DNA of 64,000 bases from Metridium senile (taxonomy: Eukaryota; Cnidaria; Anthozoa; Actiniaria; Metridiidae): assembly GCA_949775045.1 (NCBI GenBank), contig OX459100.1:15741396-15805395 (forward strand). Reading direction: 5' to 3'. This document shows positions 47,101 through 64,000 of this stretch, piece by piece. The translations under genes and the position numbers were made by a program. How positions within the stretch are numbered: the stretch's first letter is position 1; each line of letters starts with the position of its first letter. The notes below the pieces were generated by a model. It was not told the origin of the DNA. It ran no database searches and saw only the letters and a program-made list of their open reading frames with translations.

Positions 47101-50100
47101 AATCGTCTTCTATTTCTTAAATGTTTATACTTTCATATTTATGGCATATTGTTTTCATTTCTTTCCTATCCGTCTTGTAAATGCAATTTTATTGTGTATT
47201 CTCGTATTGTTGTTATGAATCTGTCCCCCACTGGCGACCATGATCCTTAGCGTTAAGACAATAGAATGTTTTGATGTGACGTCATAGTGAAATAGAACAA
47301 TAGGTTTTAGTTAATGAAAGTCATTCAATCAGAAACAACAAATACAAAAGGAAACAATATCTCATTACAACTTCTTGTAGAGTGAAGATATTAAACCCGT
47401 GAAACAAAATTAAATGTAATAGTCAAATAGACACAAAAGAAAACAATGGAATTAAAGACTGCTAAGGTGATTTTTATATGACCATGCAAGAAAATAGACC
47501 ATTTAGTTTGTGGTAGTTGATAAAGAACAAAAGAAAACAATGGGTTTACTACTAACTATTAGTTTGCCTATTCTTTCACGGTCATGTGAAAATCACTCTT
47601 AAGTGTATTAATAAGTTTAATATCTATTTCACGCGTTAAATGACTTCACTCTATTCCAACTAATAGTCACTAAATAAGAACTATTACACAGTAGGAATTT
47701 GATGTTATTTCATGGATATTGTGTTTGCGCCCTATTTAATAAGCTTCCGTCGACAATCTACCTATGGTGATCTAGTAGACGGTTGATATACCCACTGTAA
47801 AGTAGCATATAACAAATCTACTTTGTCAATTTTTCACTTTTGTACGTACTTAACTTGATGCATGATCTTGATGCAGTTTTGTTAACCTGAGCTTGGGGCC
47901 CAGGGGAGTGGGGGAAGGGGAATGGGAAAAGGTATAGAAAGTAAGATTCTTCACAAAGTGAATAGTTGAATAGTGAAATATTTCTTGATTTGCATAATTC
48001 ATCTTTAAGTTATATATACTTCCAATATGTTAATGACTGTGACGTCATACCAGGCATTTGCGTGTACTTGCTTTAATCATAATACTAAACACTGGTCATT
48101 ATTACACACCAAATTTACATTTAACTTTGTGTAAATATTATATTTTACTTTTCAACCATTCACTTATTCTTGTAGAATCGAATTTTATCTTCGAGTGTTT
48201 ATTATGTTCACATGTGAAGATATCAAATTTTTGAAACAGAGAAATATATTTATTTCATTGACAATTATATGATAACTGAAAGTATTGTATTAGCTAGGGG
48301 TGAGGTGCACTTTAAGGGGCCATGGAATGGAGGGAAGGGGTCAGGCATAAAACTATGTACTGCAAAATCGGCTGAGTAGATACAACTCAGTATATTGAGT
48401 TAATCATGCATTCAGGATGACACATTATAGTGAGTAAACCCAACACATCATTAAGAGTGAACATGAATGTAGATGTGCCACTGAGTGCAATGTACTCAAT
48501 ATATTGAGTTAAATCTCACTTTTACTCACTATCGAGCTGGGTTTACTCACTATAAAGTGCCATCCTGAATGCATGATTAACACAATATACTGTGTTGTAT
48601 CTACTCAGCCGTTTTTGCAGAATTCGTGCTCAGATATTAAACATGATCTGAGGAAGGGGAGGGGAGGGTTCCTATTTTAAAATAACATGTGATTGTTAAC
48701 AATGTAGTTTTACCATGGCGTATGACAGCTGTGAGTCAAGGTCATGTATCGAACACCAAGTTGATAGAACATGCGCAGTGTAGCCAGACTTGAGTCGATC
48801 ATGTGACCACCCTCTAAGCCAATCAGTGATCCAATCTTGCCGGCTTTAAAAGCATCTTGTATTCCTTTGGGTGTTGTGACAAATTGGAATACTTTCGGAT
48901 ACTTCTGAATAAAGCGCTTGATGACCCCAACTTGCTCCAGGCCAAATCGGACAGCGTTTTTTAATTGTGTCGCACATCTAATGTAAGCCACCCAAAACTG
49001 TAACAGGAATAAAGGGATACGTAAGTAAAACATTGCAGAAGTAAAACGTTGCGGAAGTAAAACGATACGTAAGTAGAATGTTACGTAAGTAAAGCATTAC
49101 CTAGGTTAACGTAAGTAAAACGGTACGCAAGTAGAACGTTAAGTAAATAAAACATCATTACATAAGATAACGTAAAAAGAACGTTACGCAAGTAAAACAT
49201 TACCTAAGTTAACGTAAGTAAAACGTTACGTAAGAAGAACGTTACATAAATAGAACGTTACGTAAGTAGAACGCTACGTAAGTCAAACGTTACGTAAGTA
49301 GAACGTTACGTAAGTGGAAGGTTGCGTAAGTAAAACGTTACTTTAAGTAAAACGTTATGTAAGGAAAATGTTACATGCTACGTGGTAACATTGCGTTTTT
49401 GACTTGCATAAAATTTGCATTTATCTCAGTGAAATAACTTAACCAGGCTTCCTGCAACATTGATTTCGATTCTATACACAGTGTTACTAGAGCGATTTCG
49501 TATAACCCACTTTTAAAATGTAAATAAGCATATGTGTGAAATAACATGCTAATGAGTGTGTGTGTAGCTATTTGCTTTCATCTGTTTGCTTGAGCCACAA
49601 GCCACTGTGGAAACATTGATAAAAGTGGTTTCGAGGAAATGTTTTCGTTGTCACTCATGTTTTATTTGGATTATTTCAAGCTGAGAGCGCAACTCACTGA
49701 AGCATACCTCATAAACATGTTATTGTACACATATACTCATTTGCATTTGAACCGTGGGTTAGGGCCCGGGCAAACGGTTTCAACATTTGCTTCAACATGT
49801 GTTCGATTTTGTTGAATCATAATTTTGAAACCGTTTGCCACCCCCTTTCAACATTGTTGAAACGTGTTACGTATTTGAAAGACAACTAAATGCTCATGGG
49901 TGTAGTCAACAATGTTGAACGGAGCAGGGCAAACTTCAACTCCGATTCAATATTTACAGAACAAAAGAAATTTTGAATGGATGCTGAAGCAAAGTTTACA
50001 CGCGTTTAAACTCTTTCAACATCAACTCAACATCGAGTCAACACGTTTCAGTAATGTTGAAAAGGTGGGCAAACGGCTTCAACATTGCCATTCAACAAAA

Positions 50101-51518
50101 TAGAACGAATGTTGAAGCAGATGTTATATACGAAAGCGCACTAGTGTTAATATCTCACCTGTGCGCCAACATGACCCGTTCTTAGGCGTGGTATATAGGT
50201 TTGGAACGTTGGCTCGCCCGTGTCTAATGTTTCATTCTGTAATCTGTTATTGTACTTTACTCGTAGTTGCCATGGGAGATCGTTATGGCTGGAAAATAGA
50301 TAAATAGAAGCATGAATGAATACATGGATTGATGAATGGATGAATACATGGATTGATGAATGGATGAATACATGGATTGATGAATGGATGAATACATAGA
50401 TTGATGAATGGATGAATACATGGATTGATGAATGGATGAATACATGGATTGATGAATGGATGAATACATGGATTGATGAATGGATGAATACATGGATTGA
50501 TGAATGGATGAATACATGGATTGATGAATGGATGAATACATGGATTGATGAATGGATGAATACATGGATTGATGAATGGATGAATACATGGATTGATGAA
50601 TGGATGAATGGATGGATGAATTAGTTAATCAGTGGACGTATATGAATAAATTGACGACTAGTTGAATGAATGAATGGATGATTGAATAAATTGACGACTG
50701 AGTGGAATAATGAATGAATGAATGAATGAATGAATGGATGGATGGATGGATGGATGGATGGATGGATGAATGAATGAATGAATGGATGGATAGAAGAATG
50801 AATGAATGGATGGATGAATGAATGAATGAATGGATGGATGGATGATAAATAAATTAAATGCTTAATTAATAAATGTTTAAAATTTTATTCCTAAAAGCAG
50901 CCAGTGAGGTGGCCAGAGTAGTATCTTTTGTTTTATTCTGTACGTGCAAAGAAGGAGTATTTATAATAGTTCCCTGTGGCTTTAGGCTGTATGAGGGCGT
51001 ACTCTTTAGAATTCTTTAGAGCGTGTTGAATAAGAATGGTTAACCAAGGTTAACTGGCTTTTATAATATTGAATTCCTCTTGGGAGACTAGTATATTTTG
51101 CATTTAAAAAGCATTGTTTTTCGTTATCATCGTTACTCGTTACATTTATACTAGGTACCTCTCTTAGCCTAGCTCGTCAGTAAAGTTTAGTTACAAATTT
51201 CATTCTATTACCTATCGTTTATAACATATTCAATAGTTGTTTATAATATTAAGATATTACTTTACAGTGTTGTGAATAGCAAAGTAATCACTCGACCGCT
51301 ACCAACGCAATGGAGACCTTCTGACCTCTTGTCTCCCAAAGCAAACATAATCTGAGCCATTAATCTCAAGTGTTTTCTATCTAGATAGATTCAGATACCT
51401 AAGTGATTGTTATAAGGGACAGGCCATTAGATATTTGATTGGGAGGGCGGGATATTATTTTTTTTTTGTCATCGAGGCTGTGCACAAAATTGTTTTCAGT
51501 TTTTTGTTGTTGTTGTTT

Positions 51519-51549
<31 letters not shown>

Positions 51550-52671
51550 GCACGATATGTTTTTCAAGGTTAAAGATGTGCTCGACATTTTTCCACCAAT
51601 AATTACCTTGTGGGATTGTGGTGTTACGGTGTTGATGTTTATTTTTTGCGGTGTTACTGTGATGCAAATGTGTGCGGTGTTTGCTTTTCCAAAGCTGCGG
51701 TGTGCGGTGAATAAAGCTGTGGTGTTCGTAGTGTTTAGTGAAAGACATCGTGATGTGGTGTTGTTGAAAATATTTTTTGTAGTGTTGCGTTGTTGATGTT
51801 TATTTTTTGCGGTGTTGCTGTGATGCAAATGCCTTCGGTATGCGGTGTTTGCTTTTCCAAAGCTGCGGTGTGCGGTGAATAAAGCTGTGGTGTTCGTAGT
51901 GTTTAGTGAAAGATATTGTGATGCGGTCTTGCCGAAAATATTTCAGTTTGCGGTGTTGCGGTGTTAAGGGCTATTAACTGGTCCATCCCTAATAAAACAT
52001 CATTTCAACAGCCTGTACTATATTTCAAGGTCTTGGATTCTGTTATTGATGTTAAGTTCTATTGTATATATATCCCACTATTGTTTGTCGATCGAAACTA
52101 TATAAGCACTAAGTTTATCATCTATTTTAATCAAAGTGCCAGTGAATAAGAGTAAAGTCGTCATAGTGTTGTGTGCTAAAATATATATTATATAATAATA
52201 TATACGTACGTGCAAGTTTGAGTCTCGCCAATTAGTAGGGCACTTGTACATGACTGGCTATAAGAGTGAGCCGTTAATTATTCACAGATCGATAATTATT
52301 CATAAAGTTTAATGGCCAAGGCCTCCTTTTGAAATAGAGTTTGTTGCAACAGTAAATAATTTTATCAAACTCCCTTTAGTGGTATGAATATACTTCAGAT
52401 ATTCAATAACTGGCCATTTAAAGTACGTGTACTTAACGAAACATATATATAAATATATTTATAATAAACTTATTATATAGCAGTCGCTTTGTCAACATAT
52501 AGCTAGCGTTGCAGTGGTTGACTTTAATACTCACCCATCAATTAATGGAGTTTCCTTCAATATTTCAATAGCTTGTGCTGTGTAGTTGGCCGATCTCTTT
52601 TCTCGATGGTTTGGGGATGCAGTGACTGCCGCAAACACGAAAGAAATCAAGAGAACGTTCAAGGTATGCAT
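40231..52671 (-). CDS. DPEP: Membrane (renal-type) dipeptidase, complete, 411 aa
   Basis: Ten exons on the - strand: 52671-52535, 50288-50159, 48997-48714, 46913-46853, 45834-45735, 44489-44413, 42918-42834, 42113-42038, 41062-40927, 40380-40231; phases agree at every joint and the sum is 1236 nt. Peptidase M19 enzymes are zinc dipeptidases acting on extracellular dipeptides, cystinyl-bis-glycine and leukotriene D4. Zinc ligands are visible: HND at 47-49, Glu151 (LEGGH), His221 (DLSHVS), His242 (IFSHSSA); His178 (LTHSC) and the DYD at 311-313 match catalytic residues. A signal peptide opens the protein ([18 protein letters not shown]). Length equals human DPEP1, but the end (PINMKTV) is hydrophilic, with no GPI-type tail, so a secreted enzyme is likely. 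The donor after exon 5 (GTTGGC) is weak. The gene is head to head with a second dipeptidase. Confidence 0.93.
40731..40893. mobile_element. Palindromic MITE between dipeptidase exons 10 and 9
   Basis: GCGCCATCTTGAA and AGGCCTTTACGTCGAAGCGA on the left match the inverse on the right (TTCAAGATAGCGG, CTTGCTTCGATGCAAAGACC). Confidence 0.6.
41121..41198. repeat. (GCAA)n microsatellite
   Basis: About 19 AAGC units, followed to 41520 by patchy (CAAA)n and related A/C-rich simple sequence. Confidence 0.95.
42440..42660. mobile_element. Palindromic MITE (TACAACTCAGTAT family), copy 1
   Basis: Ends ACATACAACTCAGTATTTTG and TGCATGAGTTGTATCTAT; interior rich in GAGTNNACTC words. The better-kept copy is at 48360-48620. 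Confidence 0.7.
43153..43803. mobile_element. CACCTATTTC MITE interrupted by a second element
   Basis: Left end CACCTATTTCAAAAATCATT at 43157; right end CGATTTTTGACATAGGTG at about 43798. Between 43390 and 43755 lies another element whose ends, ACGGTACCGGACGAATCTTT and the inverse AAATTCGTCCGGTACCGT, mark a nested insertion. Confidence 0.7.
43910..44072. mobile_element. Palindromic MITE (CGAATCGAAATATGGCG family)
   Basis: CGAATCGAAATATGGCG on the left and CGCCATATTTCGATTCAG on the right, with CTTGACTG/CAGTCAAG inside. A diverged relative occupies 45400-45535. Confidence 0.65.
44605..44780. mobile_element. Palindromic MITE between dipeptidase exons 6 and 5
   Basis: GACATCTTTACCTCC..TTGCCCATTTCAGA on the left pairs with TCTGAAATGGGAAA..GGTAAAGAGGTC on the right, including CACGTG and CACGTGAT. 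Confidence 0.65.
46144..46450. mobile_element. (TAA)n-linked interspersed repeat, possible SINE-like
   Basis: (TAA)n leads into CATTTATATAGCGCTATATC and ends in TTTACGTCCTTATCCGAGAA. A second, partial copy is at 59555-59650 (GTTTATATAGCGC, CGCTTTACAATTATCA) plus 59905-59960 (same CGTCCTTATCCGAGAAG end). The class is uncertain. Confidence 0.45.
46501..46752. mobile_element. CACCTATTTC MITE, complete copy at a TA site
   Basis: Begins TA-CACCTATCATTGTCGCAG and ends CGATTTTTGAAATAGGTG-TA. Inverted ends run about 70 bp and include TACAGTCCACACTCTGAAGC and GCAAAGG(A/C)TGTCGGT. Flanking TA on both sides suggests a Tc1/mariner-type target. Confidence 0.85.
47467..47597. mobile_element. MITE (GTGATTTTCATATGACCGTG family), copy 1
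   Basis: GGTGATTTTTATATGACCAT on the left, ATGGTCATATAAAAATCACC-like inverse TTTCACGGTCATGTGAAAAT on the right; GGTA..AAGAACAAAAGAAAACAAT inside. Copy 2 at 55370-55498. Confidence 0.75.
48360..48620. mobile_element. Palindromic MITE (TACAACTCAGTAT family), copy 2
   Basis: Ends CTGCAAAATCGGCTGAGTAG and the inverse CTACTCAGCCGTTTTTGCAG; GCATTCAGGATG..CATCCTGAATGC further in. Arms exceed 70 bp. Confidence 0.8.
49030..49370. repeat. Degenerate ACGTTACGTAAGTA tandem repeat
   Basis: About 20 units of 16-17 bp based on AACGTTACGTAAGTAGA/AAA, beside dipeptidase exon 3. The GTAAGT words resemble splice donors on the + strand but the gene is on the - strand. Confidence 0.85.
49758..50132. mobile_element. 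MITE (GGTTTCAACATTTGC family), copy 1, right end lost
   Basis: Opens GGGCCCGGGCAAACGGTTTC and carries many inverted TTCAACAT/ATGTTGAA words. Copies 2 and 3 at 53679-53894 and 60841-61232 end CCGTTTGCC(C/A)GGGCCTTAA. Confidence 0.75.
50316..50620. repeat. 24-bp minisatellite
   Basis: About 12 copies of GAATACATGGATTGATGAAT followed by GGAT. As 24 is divisible by three it opens reading frames on both strands (repeating MYSSIHQS), not genes. (GAAT/GGAT)n continues at 50705-50845. Confidence 0.95.
51632..51955. repeat. ~160-bp tandem duplication next to (GTT)n
   Basis: 51632-51790 and 51793-51955 are near copies (TTGATGTTTATTTTTTGCGG start; AATAAAGCTGTGGTGTTCGT inside). A (GTT)n tract lies at 51506-51549. 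Confidence 0.8.
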
Positions 52672-53115
52672 AGTGTATACCAGCGAAACCTGCATCACGA
52701 TACGGTTGATTGATTGTGATTATGATCGGTTGCTTATTAATAACGGTCACGATAGGGGGGAGTATGGTAGGAATAAAAAATGTTAGCCTCCCCTTCTCCG
52801 TTGTCCTGCCCCTAAAGCCATGCCGTATATTTTGATAAAACGAATCGGTTCTTCTTTTGCAAGTAATTACTTGCCCATTTTAATGTGTCCATGTGTCCAT
52901 GTGAGTTATATTGCAGTCCATATAATCTATATCAAATCGTACTTTAGATGTCTTGTAATCCATGCCATGATCCTTTAATCCCCTCTAGGAACCCCCCTGA
53001 ACGATGCCATGGAAAGCCCGCCCTTTGTGCACACTATACTGTATTGTAATTTCCTTATCTAAACTGCGCTGTGGTGTTCGATTCGAGCTTAAATTTCTCT
53101 CTCGCGATTGCAATC
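52672..53115. promoter_or_regulatory. Shared upstream region of the two dipeptidase genes
   Basis: 444 bp separate the start codons of the divergent genes. No strong TATA box is evident. A bidirectional promoter is the simplest reading. Confidence 0.5.
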
Positions 53116-63327
<10,212 letters not shown>

Positions 63328-64000
63328 GTACTTGAACAACAACTAGCGTTTATGCAATAAAGAACTAGAAAACATGCGCGCATGATGTGTAGTGTTATGA
63401 ATCACGCGCGCGGGGGGATCTGCAGAGATCGAAGTCCATTACTAGGCCTAGTCTGGGACCTAAACTCGCCTATTACTTTAACTAGTATACTCTAGAATAG
63501 AATAGAATAGAATAGAATAGAATAGAATAGAATAGAATAGAATAGAATAGAATAGAATAGAATAGAATAGAATAGAATAGAATAGAATAGAATAGAATAG
63601 AATAGAATAGAATAGAACAGAACAGAACAGAATAGAATAGAAAGTATAGAATAGAATAGAATAGAATAGAATAGAATAGAATAGAATAGAATAGAATACT
63701 TTATTTAAAAGGGGTAACACTTAATATCTAAAGACAATATACACATGGCCCTCAAAATAATATCAATGAATAAATAAAAGAAAGCAATTTAATTTAACTC
63801 TATGCTGAGATGGGGAAATTTTAGCAAAGTTCTTCACAACACTTCTCGAGTGTTCTGACAATCCCCAAGTGCACTTAGTACAACTAGCTAGCAAGTTGTC
63901 TACTTCTTTTATAAACAACAAACCAGCGCGTATCAATTAAAGATACCGTATGCAATCTTGAAAACAATGCCATTACCATATATGGTATTGTAGGTGAGAA
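63328..64000. other. Intron 9 of the + strand dipeptidase, to window edge
   Basis: No exon seen. 63490-63702 is (AATAG)n, about 40 units with a short CAG-variant block, followed by TACTTTATTTAAAAGGGGTA. The last dipeptidase exon should lie beyond 64000. Confidence 0.75.

Noticed and set aside
50257..50624. MYSSIHQS and MNTWIDEW repeat proteins
   Set aside because: 24-bp minisatellite read on both strands inside a dipeptidase intron.

Overview
The window is eukaryotic, intron-rich, AT-rich and packed with palindromic DNA transposons and microsatellites. The genes point to a cnidarian, probably an anthozoan (sea anemone or stony coral): a tandem family of small secreted proteins carrying a six-cysteine ShKT domain followed by an F5/8 type C (discoidin) domain, plus metazoan membrane dipeptidases. 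Species cannot be fixed from the sequence alone.

Positions 1 to about 38,950 hold a tandem array of five paralogous + strand genes, called units A to E here. A is cut by the left edge; B, C, D and E are complete. Each full unit has five coding exons: signal peptide, a short cysteine-containing exon, ShKT domain, and two discoidin exons. All internal junctions are phase 1, and the last intron reads as a conserved GC-AG intron. A 3'-UTR exon with AATAAA follows the stop in every unit. Introns and flanks are often nearly identical between units, whereas amino-acid changes crowd into short stretches of the discoidin domain that look like its surface loops. The spacers differ by transposon insertions and by tandem repeats expanded in one unit but single or absent in another, notably a 39-bp minisatellite of about 44 copies upstream of E that is a single copy upstream of D.

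Between A and B lies a 6.3-kb DNA transposon (3468-9785) with perfect outer inverted repeats, 6-bp target duplications (AATAAT), inverted arrays of 20-bp subterminal repeats, a broken rve/DDE transposase on the - strand and a broken zinc-ribbon plus HECT E3-ligase-like gene on the + strand. It resembles the IS3EU superfamily and sits inside an older palindromic element.

Positions 40,231 to 63,327 hold two head-to-head membrane dipeptidase (renal dipeptidase, peptidase M19) genes sharing a 444-bp intergenic region. The - strand gene is complete (10 exons, 411 codons, signal peptide, no obvious GPI tail). The + strand gene has 9 exons in the window, starts with an N-terminal membrane anchor, and loses its C-terminal exon off the right edge. 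Both keep the zinc ligands. Their introns are filled with at least a dozen MITE families, tandem repeats and one tRNA-like sequence.
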